A program made the translations under genes and the position numbers. Positions 7,661 through 16,507 of a stretch of 64,000 bases of DNA are shown here, piece after piece. Position 1 is the stretch's first letter, and each line of letters starts with the position of its first letter. Source of the DNA: Paenibacillus lupini (GTDB lineage: Bacteria > Bacillota > Bacilli > Paenibacillales > Paenibacillaceae); contig NZ_JAASRW010000001.1 of the NCBI RefSeq assembly GCF_011761355.1, forward strand, positions 620,001-684,000, in the 5' to 3' direction. Under the pieces are notes generated by a model. That model saw only the letters and a list, made by a program, of their open reading frames with translations. It had not been told where the DNA came from and made no database searches.

Positions 7661-9066
7661 ATACGGACAATCTCACAACTGCAGGAGAGGAGCTTAGCAG
7701 CTTAGAGAAGGTGAAACAAGGCTTAAAAGATATTTTTGGTCAAACGACGGATCTTGCTGTAGTGTCTGTTCATGTTGGGCAGTATGAGGGATTGCTATGC
7801 TATCTGACTACCATGACAAGTACGGATTTCATTACGGGCAAGATCGTGAAGGAGCTTTCCTTGTCTGAGGACAAGGAGCAGCTTAGCAAAGAGGAGACCT
7901 TCCGGGAACTAGAAGACTGTCATTTTTCCGGTCTTAAGCATGAAACCTTGCAGAACATGGAAGACAGTTCTAATAAAATGGTTCTTGGGTATGCGGCTAT
8001 ATTTGTAGATGGATTGCCTCTTGTTCTCGCTGTAGACGTTAGGTCGCTGAGTTCCCGTTCGGTCGAAGAGCCAACATCGCAAAATGTAGTCCGAGGCCCC
8101 AAAGAGGGGTTTACGGAATCGGCGGATACGAATATGAGCTTGATTCGAAGACGATTCAACAATGTAAAGCTGCGATTTGAAAAATTTGAACTCGGCTATA
8201 TGACGCATACAGCAGTCTATATTGCTTATCTGGATGGCGAGGTCGAAGAACATATCTTGGAGCAGGTGCGTGAGCGGCTGAACAGCGCGTATATAGACAG
8301 CTTGTTTGATTCCGGACGTATTGAAGATTTACTTCATTCAAAAGGGAAAAGCATGCAATTGTTTCCCACTATCTGTAATAGTGAACGCCCTGATGCTGTC
8401 TGCAGCTACATGATTAACAAAAGAATAGCTGTCATTGTAGATGGAAGTCCATTTGTGTTAATTGTTCCATCGATCTTTACAGATTTCTTCAAATCTCCGG
8501 AAGACGAATATCAATGGTTTGTTATTGGCTCATTTGCCCGTTATCTGCGCTACTTTGCTTTTATATTGTCTTTAATCGTACCCGGGCTCTATATCGCTGT
8601 GACTAGTTATCATCAGGAGTTGATTCCAAGTATTCTGCTTACCAGTATAGCGGCACAGCGAGAAGGCATACCGTTTCCTGCTGGTATCGAAATTCTATTG
8701 ATGGAGATAACTTTTGAAATATTGCGTGAAGCAGGTACACGGATGCCTCGGATTGTTGGTCAGACGATTTCCATTGTAGGAGCCTTGGTGCTTGGGGAAG
8801 CTGCCGTCCAAGCAGGAATTGTCTCCAACATTAACGTAATCGTCGTTTCGCTGACGGCTATCTCAGGCTTTGTTGCGCCGATCTACACTTTTGGTGCGAA
8901 AGTGAGGTTTTTCCGATTCGGAATGATTATTCTTAGTTCCTTGATTGGGCTGTATGGGCTTGTATTAGGCTGCTGCTTGCTAATGGTACAGTTAACAAGA
9001 ATTGAATCCTTTGGTGTCCCCTATTTGTCCTTGTTTTCCAAATGGGATAAACGGAGGGTCACATGA
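7657..9066 (+). CDS. spore germination receptor A subunit (GerA family)
   Basis: A 469-residue GerAA-type protein: a large hydrophilic N-terminal half and a C-terminal half with about five membrane segments. Family hallmarks are visible: FPTICNSERPDAVCSYMINKR and VDGSPFVLIVPSIF before the first helix, and EILREAGTRMPRIVGQTISIVGALVLGEAAV in the membrane part. GerA proteins assemble with B and C subunits and form the ligand-gated ion channel of the receptor. The ATG overlaps the stop of the B gene by four bases, and the gene overlaps the C-subunit gene by four bases. Confidence 0.95.
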   Translation: MNTDNLTTAGEELSSLEKVKQGLKDIFGQTTDLAVVSVHVGQYEGLLCYLTTMTSTDFITGKIVKELSLSEDKEQLSKEETFRELEDCHFSGLKHETLQNMEDSSNKMVLGYAAIFVDGLPLVLAVDVRSLSSRSVEEPTSQNVVRGPKEGFTESADTNMSLIRRRFNNVKLRFEKFELGYMTHTAVYIAYLDGEVEEHILEQVRERLNSAYIDSLFDSGRIEDLLHSKGKSMQLFPTICNSERPDAVCSYMINKRIAVIVDGSPFVLIVPSIFTDFFKSPEDEYQWFVIGSFARYLRYFAFILSLIVPGLYIAVTSYHQELIPSILLTSIAAQREGIPFPAGIEILLMEITFEILREAGTRMPRIVGQTISIVGALVLGEAAVQAGIVSNINVIVVSLTAISGFVAPIYTFGAKVRFFRFGMIILSSLIGLYGLVLGCCLLMVQLTRIESFGVPYLSLFSKWDKRRVT

Positions 9067-10289
9067 ACTCGCTGCGCAGCCTGTACATTCTCATGTTATG
9101 CCTCTCTTTGATGTTTATGGGCACGGGGTGTTGGGATCAGGTTGAGCTTAACCGTGCTTCTCTAATAACAGGGATGGCTTTGGAACCCGGGCAAAATATG
9201 AAATACCGAGTGACCTTCGAAACCGTTAACGCTTTGGAGACTGATCCAAACAAAGGGGGGAAGGGAGGCACGCCTACAGCCCTTTATACCAAGGAAGGTA
9301 ATTCTATAGCCGAAGCAACCTCCAGATTAAATGAAAGTCTGGAACGCATGCCGCTGCTTGCTCATATTCGTGTCATTATCATTGACGAGAAGCTTGCAAG
9401 AGAGGGAATCAATCAATTTATGGACGTGCTTCAACGTAACCGATATGTGCGTGAGGATGTTCTTGTACTGGTAGCCAAGGGGTATCCTGCTTCAGATTTC
9501 TTGAAGACGGTGTATGCGAGAGGGCAATATGCAAGTTATAAAATTCAAACCCAAGTTGAGACTTATCGTCAAGTATTTGGTGGAATTCCCCGCAGTCATC
9601 TCTATGATATCGCACAGGCTCTTCTGACCGAAGGCCGGGTGTTAATGCTTGGGGCGATTACAATATCCGGTGATGTAGAGAAAAGCGAAAGTCTGGATGC
9701 GATAAAAACCGTATATCCTGCTGCAGTTGTCAGAACCGCTGGAGCAGCGGTATTTCGAGGGGATAAGCTGATTGGTTACCTCTCTAATGAACAGACACGC
9801 ATGGTTATGCTGGCCAGCGATTATGTCAGTAATACTTTATTTTCCTTGCCTGGTCCAGGTGGTAAACCAACAAGTCCTGGTGCCATTGGCGTACAGTTCT
9901 ACCATATGCATAGCCATATGCATGTCAGCATGGATGGCGACAAGCCGATATTCAAGCTTCATGTTGAAGGAGACGGCAAAATTACGAGTATCGACCGCAA
10001 CATCAAGCTGACTAAAATACAAGGCTTTAATACGGTTGAACAGCTGACTTCCGATTATGTGAATGAAAAGATGCAGGAGACGTTCACTTATGTCCAGAAG
10101 GAGTTTGGTGTTGATGTGTTTGGGTTTGGTGAGCATTATTATCGCTATCACTTCCGTAAGTACAAGCCTCTTGCAAAGGAATGGAACACGTTGTTTTCCA
10201 GGGCTGACTTGGATGTGAAGAGTGACTTTACGTTAAGGCGTCCTGATCTCAAGACTCAGAAGATTGAAAAAGAAGGGATTGGGCCATGA
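9063..10289 (+). CDS. spore germination receptor C subunit, lipoprotein (Ger(x)C family)
   Basis: A 408-residue lipoprotein: signal peptide with lipobox MGTGC, lipidated Cys23, then CWDQVELNRASLITGMAL, the typical Ger(x)C opening, and the conserved HIRVIIIDEKLAREGI region. It anchors on the outer face of the spore inner membrane as part of the receptor. Family members are about 370-410 residues, so this is full length. It overlaps the A gene by four bases. Last certain gene of the operon. Confidence 0.94.
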   Translation: MNSLRSLYILMLCLSLMFMGTGCWDQVELNRASLITGMALEPGQNMKYRVTFETVNALETDPNKGGKGGTPTALYTKEGNSIAEATSRLNESLERMPLLAHIRVIIIDEKLAREGINQFMDVLQRNRYVREDVLVLVAKGYPASDFLKTVYARGQYASYKIQTQVETYRQVFGGIPRSHLYDIAQALLTEGRVLMLGAITISGDVEKSESLDAIKTVYPAAVVRTAGAAVFRGDKLIGYLSNEQTRMVMLASDYVSNTLFSLPGPGGKPTSPGAIGVQFYHMHSHMHVSMDGDKPIFKLHVEGDGKITSIDRNIKLTKIQGFNTVEQLTSDYVNEKMQETFTYVQKEFGVDVFGFGEHYYRYHFRKYKPLAKEWNTLFSRADLDVKSDFTLRRPDLKTQKIEKEGIGP

Positions 10290-10305
10290 TTGGAAAAGTC
10301 TTTGA

Positions 10306-10459
10306 GCGGTTAAATAGCAAACTACGCATTCGAATGTTCTTCCGATCGCCATTACTCGTGGATTCCTTTATTAGAATGAAATACGGTTGGAATCCACGAG
10401 TAAAAGCGAACGCTGACGCTTCTCCAGAATCATTCGAATTGCTCCGTTTGCGATTAACC
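10306..10459. repeat. 154-bp palindromic element after the germination operon
   Basis: A perfect 15-base inverted repeat (10352-10366 and 10389-10403, TTACTCGTGGATTCC and its complement) with a 22-base loop sits in the centre of a longer imperfect palindrome. Outer matching blocks include CATTCGAAT (near 10327 and 10431), GCAAAC/GTTTGC (10317 and 10446) and CGGTTAA/TTAACCG at the ends. It could be a MITE-like element, an inverted duplication or a long RNA hairpin at the operon's 3' end. No transposase or evident target-site duplication was seen. Confidence 0.7.
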
Positions 10460-10515
10460 GTCATTCAATTCCTTTGTCATCAATCTCGGCTAAAGAAACA
10501 GAGAGGTGAAATGAT

Positions 10516-10555
10516 AAAATGGCCTTGCTAATTAATCGTAGCAAGGCTATTTTAT
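10516..10555. terminator. bidirectional terminator
   Basis: Stem AGCCTTGCTA-type arms (GGCCTTGCTA / TAGCAAGGCT) flanked by AAAAT and ATTTTAT; follows the germination operon and its palindromic element. Confidence 0.75.
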
Positions 10556-10621
10556 ATAAATTTATTTAATCGCAGTATTCTTTTCATATTTAACCTTTTG
10601 AGAAGACCTATTCTTTGCTTT

Positions 10622-11251
10622 CTACTTAAAGAGGTCACCGGCATTCATGACGAGCATCATAATGGCTGATGCCCAAATGAGAAGAGCCGAAATTTTGTTC
10701 ATCATCTTCATTAGTTTTCCGCTGGAATCCAGCTTCCCGAGAATACGGCCTGCCAAAGCGAGAGAGAAGAACCATAGCCAGGAAATGAGAATACAAGCCA
10801 GCGTAAACAGCCATCTGTCTGCACCACTATAATGCAAGGAGCTTGTGCCGATGACTCCAATCGTATCCATGATGGCATGGGGATTAAAGAGGGAGACGGA
10901 GACGGCAAGCAGGATCTGCTTACGGGGGGAGAAGCGCTCAGCTTCCTTTACCGTTTGCTGCCCGCCGCCAGAACGCCAGGTCATCCAACCAATGTAAGCT
11001 AGAAATAATACACCAGCCACAATAAGGATGGTCTTCAGAATAGGGATATTTATAATAAGGACGGAGACACCGAGTATAGCCAATAGAATCAAGATCGTAT
11101 CACAAATGGCAGCTGCAATGATAACAGGCAGTGCCATACGAAATTTGGGCTGAAGTGCGCCTTGTGAGAATATAAACACATTTTGCGCTCCAAGTGGCAG
11201 AATAAGTCCAATCGCGAGCAATAAACCATGCAGGAACGGCAAAGAAAACAC
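10622..11251 (-). CDS. LysE/ArgO-family amino acid exporter
   Basis: A 209-residue protein with about six membrane segments and the LysE-type opening (HGLLLAIGLILPLGAQNVFIFSQGA). LysE/ArgO proteins expel basic amino acids such as lysine, arginine or analogues. The frame begins with a GTG at 11251 that lies only two bases after AAAGG, so the exact start is unsettled; a TTG three codons later has better spacing. Divergent from a MocR-type regulator whose inverted-repeat operator lies in the shared intergenic space, so that regulator probably controls this exporter. Confidence 0.9.
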   Translation of the reverse strand: MFSLPFLHGLLLAIGLILPLGAQNVFIFSQGALQPKFRMALPVIIAAAICDTILILLAILGVSVLIINIPILKTILIVAGVLFLAYIGWMTWRSGGGQQTVKEAERFSPRKQILLAVSVSLFNPHAIMDTIGVIGTSSLHYSGADRWLFTLACILISWLWFFSLALAGRILGKLDSSGKLMKMMNKISALLIWASAIMMLVMNAGDLFK

Positions 11252-11316
11252 AGCCTTTCGTTAGTTGTAAATATGGACTCATTGTATAAGGATCGTCTAT
11301 AATTGTCTCCATCCAA

Positions 11317-11340
11317 TTGGTTGGTTAGTGTACCAACCAA
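11317..11340. promoter_or_regulatory. putative MocR operator
   Basis: Perfect 9-base inverted repeat TTGGTTGGT-TAGTGT-ACCAACCAA between the divergent exporter and regulator genes, 23 bases before the regulator start codon and just downstream of a TATAAT (11298-11303). Position fits autoregulation; binding is inferred. Confidence 0.7.
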
Positions 11341-11362
11341 TGCCTATAAAGAGGGGTATAAC

Positions 11363-12805
11363 ATGAAGTTTGAAACGAACTGGAAGCCGGATCGACAGAG
11401 CGGGATTCCCTTATACCGGCAAATTGCAGAATATATGCGGGATAAAATTATAGGCGGTGAGTGGCCGCCCGGAAGCCGTATCCCAACTGAGAGATCCATT
11501 GCACAGGCATTTGAGGTAAACCGAAGTACGGTAGTCCAAGCATTCGCAGAGCTCACGGCGGAGGGGATGATTGAGGGGAAAAGCGGAAGCGGGACACTTG
11601 TTACTCATGCTATAGAGAATAGGGACATTCCTAAGCTTCCGGATTGGGAATCGTATGTGAAGACGGGTACTCATAAGCCAAATCATCGTACAATACAAGA
11701 TATCAATCATGCAGAGTTTCTCCCGAATATAATCCGGCTTGGGACAGGTGAGCCTTCGCCCGATTTATTCCCCCAAACGCTTGGGCCTATTCTTCAGGAG
11801 CTGCCAGCACAAATGAAACATTTTGGCTATACCGAGCCGCGTGGACTCTATGAGCTTCGTGAACAAATAAGCCGGCATATGGGACGTTACGGTGTGAAAG
11901 TGTCTCCTGATTCTGTACTCATCGTTTCAGGGGGCTTGCAAGCTCTTCAACTTATCGCACTTGGCCTATTAAAGAATGGTTCCACCGTACTGGCTGAATC
12001 ACCTTCATATCTACAGTCCCTTCAAGTCTTCCAATCGGCCGGGATGAGTTTGACTGCTCTGCCGATGGATGCTGATGGGGTGGATATGGCTACATTGGAG
12101 CAATATGCAAGAAGCGGAAGAGGTACCTTCCTTTATACGATTCCAAGCTTTCATAACCCTACTGGCATTGTGATGTCGGAGCAAAGAAGGCAGGAGATCT
12201 ATAAGCTAGGTATGCAGTATAAACTGCCGATTATTGAGGATGATGCCTATCGTGATCTGTGGCTGGATGAGCCGTCACCTCCACCGATCAAAGCTCTGGA
12301 TCAGAATGGACTTGTACTTTATATTGGCAGCATGTCGAAGTCACTCAGTCCGGGTCTAAGAATCGGATGGGTTATAGGACCGGAACAGGTTATACATCGT
12401 CTGGCGGATGTGAAGATGCAGTCGGATTACGGGGCAAGTACATTGTCTCAATGGACGGTCATGCATTTTCTCAAGCAAGGGTTGTATGAGGAGCATCTTG
12501 TCTCTCTGAGGAAGGAGTTGAAGATCCGGCGTGCGTATATGCTTCAATTGCTGGAGCATCATTTAAGGGCTAAAGCCACCTGGCATATTCCAACTGGAGG
12601 TTTTTACATTTGGTTAAGGTTAAATGGTGATCAAGCAATTCCTTCTTTATTCGAAGCCGCACTAAAGGAAGGGGTGCTTCTAAACCCCGGCTACTTGTAT
12701 GACAAAACAGATCAGAATCACCTCAGACTATCCTATTCCTATGCCTCTTTGGAACAAATGGAGAAGGGAATTTGTCTGCTTGCAGAGTTGATTCAAGTTG
12801 ATTGA
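11363..12805 (+). CDS. MocR-type regulator (GntR helix-turn-helix fused to class I aminotransferase)
   Basis: Residues 1-80 form a GntR winged helix (PLYRQIAEYMRDKIIGGEWPPGSRIPTERSIA, then VNRSTVVQAFAELTAEGMIEG). After a linker comes a complete fold-type I aminotransferase-like domain with the PLP lysine at Lys326 (GSMSKSLSPGLR) and the HNPTG pattern. MocR proteins use PLP or amino-acid adducts as effector. The frame opens at 11303, across the operator; the ATG at 11363 with AGAGGGG upstream gives 480 residues, the usual length. The divergent LysE-type gene is the likely target besides itself. Confidence 0.93.
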   Translation: MKFETNWKPDRQSGIPLYRQIAEYMRDKIIGGEWPPGSRIPTERSIAQAFEVNRSTVVQAFAELTAEGMIEGKSGSGTLVTHAIENRDIPKLPDWESYVKTGTHKPNHRTIQDINHAEFLPNIIRLGTGEPSPDLFPQTLGPILQELPAQMKHFGYTEPRGLYELREQISRHMGRYGVKVSPDSVLIVSGGLQALQLIALGLLKNGSTVLAESPSYLQSLQVFQSAGMSLTALPMDADGVDMATLEQYARSGRGTFLYTIPSFHNPTGIVMSEQRRQEIYKLGMQYKLPIIEDDAYRDLWLDEPSPPPIKALDQNGLVLYIGSMSKSLSPGLRIGWVIGPEQVIHRLADVKMQSDYGASTLSQWTVMHFLKQGLYEEHLVSLRKELKIRRAYMLQLLEHHLRAKATWHIPTGGFYIWLRLNGDQAIPSLFEAALKEGVLLNPGYLYDKTDQNHLRLSYSYASLEQMEKGICLLAELIQVD

Positions 12806-12831
12806 AACATAAAGTTCTCATCGTAGTTATG

Positions 12832-12867
12832 GCAGCATTCCTTAAGGATAAGGGATGCTGTTTTTGT
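12832..12867 (+). terminator. intrinsic terminator
   Basis: Stem CAGCATTCCTT / AAGGGATGCTG followed by TTTTTGTTTT. Confidence 0.85.
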
Positions 12868-12889
12868 TTTATATTTCCATCTGTAAATC

Positions 12890-12918
12890 GCAAACTTTTT
12901 CACTCCTTAACACGTCTT
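12890..12918 (+). promoter_or_regulatory. putative ECF (SigV-type) promoter of oatA-sigV-rsiV
   Basis: -35-like GCAAAC (12890-12895), 17-base spacer that starts with a T-run, and -10-like CGTCTT (12913-12918). The CGTC core of the -10 box and an AAC-containing -35 box are hallmarks of ECF sigma promoters, and SigV in Bacillus subtilis drives its own operon. The match was made by eye. Confidence 0.6.
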
Positions 12919-12962
12919 GAATACATAGTTAATTAATCGATAAGTAAGGGACGGAAGCAGCA

Positions 12963-14984
12963 ATGGAAGACAACATGAACAGTATGAAACGTTATATGCC
13001 GGGAATTGACGGATTACGAGCCTTATCGGTACTTGCCGTCATCGCTTACCACTTGAACATGAAGTGGGCGCAAGGTGGATTAATTGGTGTAGCAATTTTC
13101 TTCGTTATCTCTGGGTACCTCATTACCGATCAAATCCTTATTCAGAAACAGCGTTACGGTAAACTTAATTTAAAAGATTTCTGGATAAGAAGAGCACGCA
13201 GACTGCTTCCGGCCATGTTCTGCATGCTGCTGTTCGTCGCCATTTGGCTGTTGTTCCTTAATCCCAACCGACTCCTACATTTGCAAGGCGACTACTTGTC
13301 ATCCTTGTTCTATGTTAATAACTGGTGGCTCATTTTCCACCAGGTCTCGTATTTCGAAAGCTTTGGCCCACCGTCCCCAATCGGTCATTTATGGTCCTTG
13401 TCGATTGAAGAGCAGTTTTACTTGCTATGGCCGCTTCTGCTTATGTTAACTCATCGAAGAGGTAAGCTATTTCTCTTTATTCTTATTGGTGCTATCGCAT
13501 CCGCTGTTATTATGGCTTTTCTGTACCAACCTGGTGCAGACCCAAGCCGCGTCTATTACGGAACGGATACCCGAATGTTTGGCCTGTTGATTGGGGCCGC
13601 ACTTGCTGTGGTATGGCCGAGTCATAAATTGAAACAGGCGGTATCAAGAAGCGCTCGTTATTCCATGAATATCATTGGGGCAACTGGCTTGCTGGCTCTC
13701 ATTTACATGATGTACAGCATGAATGAATATGATGCTTGGTTATATCGTGGTGGTTTTCTTCTGTTGTCTGTTATTACGGCTGTGGTTATTGCTGTTCTTG
13801 CTCATCCGGCAAGCAGACTTGGTAAAATAATGGGCGTTCGTCCACTCAAATGGATTGGCGTACGTTCTTACAGCCTTTACATTTGGCATTATCCGGTTAT
13901 CGTATTAACTTCACCCACCAATCAAGCAAGCGCTCCCAATGTCTCACTAGTGGTCGTGCAAGTTGCTGCAAGCTTTGTTTTGGCGGCCTTGTCCTATAAG
14001 TTTATTGAAGAGCCGCTTCGCCGCGGGTCATTTAGAGAAATAGCGCGGAAAGTATTGTCCGTTAGATGGTTTGGTTTGCAGCCGATTGCACTTATGTTAA
14101 TTATTCCTTTATTGCTTACACCAAACTCTTTCGGAGGATATCTCCTGAAAGCTAAGCCGGCCAATACGCCAATTGTTTCCCAGCCCAATGAACCGGACTA
14201 TGAGGTGCAGCCTGTTACAACTCCTGATGGAAATGAAACGGGTAAGGGCGAAATCATTCATGTTGATCAAGATCAAACAACAAAAAATGAACATGCCACA
14301 AAGGATGAGGATCCACCAAAAGAAACACCTCATGAACCAGTTGCGACAGAAACACCGACAGAGGCTTCGACACAAACGCCAGAACCTCCTAAGGAACAGC
14401 CGACTGAAACGCCGGTTGATAATGAGACTAAGCCTGATGAGCAGCCGTCAACCGAGACTCCAACAGAGCAGCCTACAGAACCAGACCATACCGTCCAGCC
14501 GCCGCTGGAACACCAGTCGGGCAAAGGTATTACGGTTATTGGTGATTCTGTCATCCTGGATGCCGCGCCATTCCTGGAGAAGCAGCTTCCCGGCATTGTT
14601 ATTGATGGTAAAGTTGGCCGGCAAATGCGGCAGGCTCAAGATGTTATTAATCAGATGAAGAAGGACAACAAGCTGGGTAGTACGGTTGTTGTCGAGCTGG
14701 GTACGAATGGAGCTTTTACAAGCAAACAATTAAAAGCCTTGATCCTGTCATTGGATAAGGTTGATCATATCTATCTGGTGAATACAAGAGTGCCTCGTAA
14801 TTGGCAGGATACCGTAAATAAGATGCTTCCAGAAGTTGCTAAGGAATTCAACAATGTCACCATAGTAGACTGGTATACGGCAAGTGAAGGGAAAGACGAC
14901 TATTTCTCCAACGATGGCGTTCACTTGAAGAAGGATGGCGCACAATTTTACGCAGCTATGCTCATTGATGCCATTACTAAGTGA
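12963..14984 (+). CDS. oatA: peptidoglycan O-acetyltransferase OatA-like (acyltransferase 3 plus SGNH)
   Basis: Residues 10-390 are an acyltransferase-3 membrane domain (PGIDGLRALSVLAVIAYHL opening, GHLWSLSIEEQFYLLWP, about ten or eleven helices). A Thr/Pro/Glu-rich linker of roughly 110 residues follows, then an extracellular SGNH domain with Ser529 in GDSV, ELGTNG, and Asp651/His654 in DGVHLKKDG. OatA moves acetyl groups across the membrane onto muramic acid, giving lysozyme resistance. It is directly followed by sigV and rsiV, the lysozyme-sensing pair that controls oatA in Bacillus subtilis, which strongly supports the call. Full length at 673 residues. Confidence 0.93.
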   Translation: MEDNMNSMKRYMPGIDGLRALSVLAVIAYHLNMKWAQGGLIGVAIFFVISGYLITDQILIQKQRYGKLNLKDFWIRRARRLLPAMFCMLLFVAIWLLFLNPNRLLHLQGDYLSSLFYVNNWWLIFHQVSYFESFGPPSPIGHLWSLSIEEQFYLLWPLLLMLTHRRGKLFLFILIGAIASAVIMAFLYQPGADPSRVYYGTDTRMFGLLIGAALAVVWPSHKLKQAVSRSARYSMNIIGATGLLALIYMMYSMNEYDAWLYRGGFLLLSVITAVVIAVLAHPASRLGKIMGVRPLKWIGVRSYSLYIWHYPVIVLTSPTNQASAPNVSLVVVQVAASFVLAALSYKFIEEPLRRGSFREIARKVLSVRWFGLQPIALMLIIPLLLTPNSFGGYLLKAKPANTPIVSQPNEPDYEVQPVTTPDGNETGKGEIIHVDQDQTTKNEHATKDEDPPKETPHEPVATETPTEASTQTPEPPKEQPTETPVDNETKPDEQPSTETPTEQPTEPDHTVQPPLEHQSGKGITVIGDSVILDAAPFLEKQLPGIVIDGKVGRQMRQAQDVINQMKKDNKLGSTVVVELGTNGAFTSKQLKALILSLDKVDHIYLVNTRVPRNWQDTVNKMLPEVAKEFNNVTIVDWYTASEGKDDYFSNDGVHLKKDGAQFYAAMLIDAITK

Positions 14985-15010
14985 ATAAATAAAGAAGGGT
15001 ATGCCGGGCT

Positions 15011-15514
15011 ATGTTGAATAGGAAGACCGAACAATTACTGACGAATTGTATTACCGAGAATAAGCAGAATATCTACCGGCTGGCATACAGTTATGTGAAA
15101 AATAAAGAAGATGCGCTCGACATTGTTCAGGATTCCATCTACAAAGCAATGACGAGTATAGAGCATCTCAAAGATGAGTCAGTAGTGAGAAGCTGGTTTT
15201 TCCGCATCGTAGTGAATACATCGCTCGATTTTTTACGTAAGCATAAGAAGATTTATCCGATGGATCAAGAAAGGCTTGAACTGTATGCGCATGGTGCTGT
15301 AGATGAATACATGGACATTGATCTTGTGAGAACGCTTGACGATCTGCCTCCCAAATATCGAGATGTTATCATTCTTCGTTATTTCGAAGATATGAAGATT
15401 GAAGAGGTAGCGGAAGTGCTGCACGACAATGTGAATACTGTCAAAACACGGCTGTATCAGGCGCTAAAGCTTCTTCGTGTGAAATTAAAGGATAGGAGAT
15501 CAAGTAATGACTGA
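15011..15514 (+). CDS. sigV: ECF sigma factor, SigV-like
   Basis: A 167-residue ECF sigma factor with region 2 (NIYRLAYSYVKNKEDALDIVQDSIYKA, then VVRSWFFRIVVNTSLDFLR) and region 4 (LPPKYRDVIILRYFEDMKIEEVAEVL, NTVKTRLYQALKLLR). No C-terminal extension. It overlaps the next gene, an RsiV-like anti-sigma factor, by eight bases, the usual coupling of sigma and anti-sigma genes. Gene order here is oatA-sigV-rsiV, while Bacillus subtilis has sigV-rsiV-oatA-yrhK. It should direct transcription of this operon in response to lysozyme; that is inferred from the family and the partner. Confidence 0.9.
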   Translation: MLNRKTEQLLTNCITENKQNIYRLAYSYVKNKEDALDIVQDSIYKAMTSIEHLKDESVVRSWFFRIVVNTSLDFLRKHKKIYPMDQERLELYAHGAVDEYMDIDLVRTLDDLPPKYRDVIILRYFEDMKIEEVAEVLHDNVNTVKTRLYQALKLLRVKLKDRRSSND

Positions 15515-16400
15515 TATACTAGACAATCTTCGGAAGGAGTACCAGGCGGTACCGATTCCTGAAGAGCTGGATTTTATCGTTAATCGATCTGTTAAGCAAG
15601 CCTTGCAAACACGCAGAGTAAAACGGTTGAAGGTAAAAGGGCTTACTGTTGCGGCAGCGATCCTTGTGTTCTTGATTGCCATTAATGCAAGTACAACGGT
15701 TGCGAATGCCTTTGCTGCGATACCAGGGGTGGATCGAATCATTAAGGTGCTGACTTTAAAAGAGTTTAAAGTCGAAGATCCTAATTATGATGCCAGCATC
15801 AAGGTGCCCGCAATTACCAATATGGAGAACAAAGAATTACAATTAGGGCTGAATAAGAAGTATTTGGCTGAAAATAAAGCGCTGTACGATCTATTTCAAG
15901 CTGAGATTGAGGAATTGAAGAAACAGGGACTAAATGAGGCTCATATCGGAGTTGTCGCGGGCTATGAAGTGAAGACCGATAACGACACGATCTTCTCCAT
16001 TAGCCGTTACGTCACGCAAATCGCAGCTTCTTCCTCGATGGAAATGCAATTTGATACGATTGATAAGAAAAATCAAATTCTGATTAGTTTGCCAATGCTG
16101 TTCAAAGACGATCAATATGTGCAGGTGATCAGCGAGAACATTATCGGACAGATGAAGGAACAAATGAAAGGCGACGAGGGTAAGATCTACTGGATCGCCG
16201 GCGAAGCAAATGATATTCCGATGGAAGAAGCGTTCTCTACGATTAAGAAGGATCAAAGCTTCTACATTAACAATGACGGCAAGCTTGTTATCGTGTTTAA
16301 TAAATACGAAGTGGCTCCTGGTTATATGGGTCCAATTGAGTTTATCATCCCAACAAAAGCCATTGAAGGCAGCCTAGTCAGCCATAATTATATTAAGTAA
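15507..16400 (+). CDS. rsiV: anti-sigma factor RsiV-like (DUF3298, lysozyme receptor)
   Basis: A 297-residue single-pass membrane protein. The N-terminal ~40 residues are cytosolic and should hold the sigma factor; the membrane helix (GLTVAAAILVFLIAINAS) is followed by NASTTVANAFA, a stretch that resembles a signal-peptidase site, as known for RsiV. The extracellular part has the DUF4163/DUF3298 pattern (residues ~90-290), which binds lysozyme in RsiV and triggers regulated proteolysis. The neighbours sigV and oatA make the assignment firm. Followed by a terminator. Confidence 0.9.
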   Translation: MTDILDNLRKEYQAVPIPEELDFIVNRSVKQALQTRRVKRLKVKGLTVAAAILVFLIAINASTTVANAFAAIPGVDRIIKVLTLKEFKVEDPNYDASIKVPAITNMENKELQLGLNKKYLAENKALYDLFQAEIEELKKQGLNEAHIGVVAGYEVKTDNDTIFSISRYVTQIAASSSMEMQFDTIDKKNQILISLPMLFKDDQYVQVISENIIGQMKEQMKGDEGKIYWIAGEANDIPMEEAFSTIKKDQSFYINNDGKLVIVFNKYEVAPGYMGPIEFIIPTKAIEGSLVSHNYIK

Positions 16401-16403
16401 AAG

Positions 16404-16433
16404 AACAGAGGGACTTCGGTTCCTCTGTTTTTA
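16404..16433 (+). terminator. intrinsic terminator
   Basis: Stem AACAGAGGGA / GGTTCCTCTGTT region with CTTC loop, then T-rich tail; ends oatA-sigV-rsiV. Confidence 0.85.
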
Positions 16434-16507
16434 CTTATTTTGGTGACAAAACGGAGCACAAGATGGTAAAATACAGCCGATAATGACAAAGGGAAGGGAC
16501 TCGTCCA

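Noticed and set aside
10286-10531. 81-codon ORF starting at an ATG that overlaps the gerC stop
   Set aside because: It runs across both arms of the 154-bp palindrome and ends inside the terminator stem, its composition is odd, and no homologue pattern is visible. I treat it as a product of the palindromic element.
14173-14658. Long 161-codon ORF in another frame inside the oatA linker
   Set aside because: It lies over the repetitive Thr/Pro/Glu-coding region; the oatA frame carries the family motifs before and after, so this is a compositional shadow.
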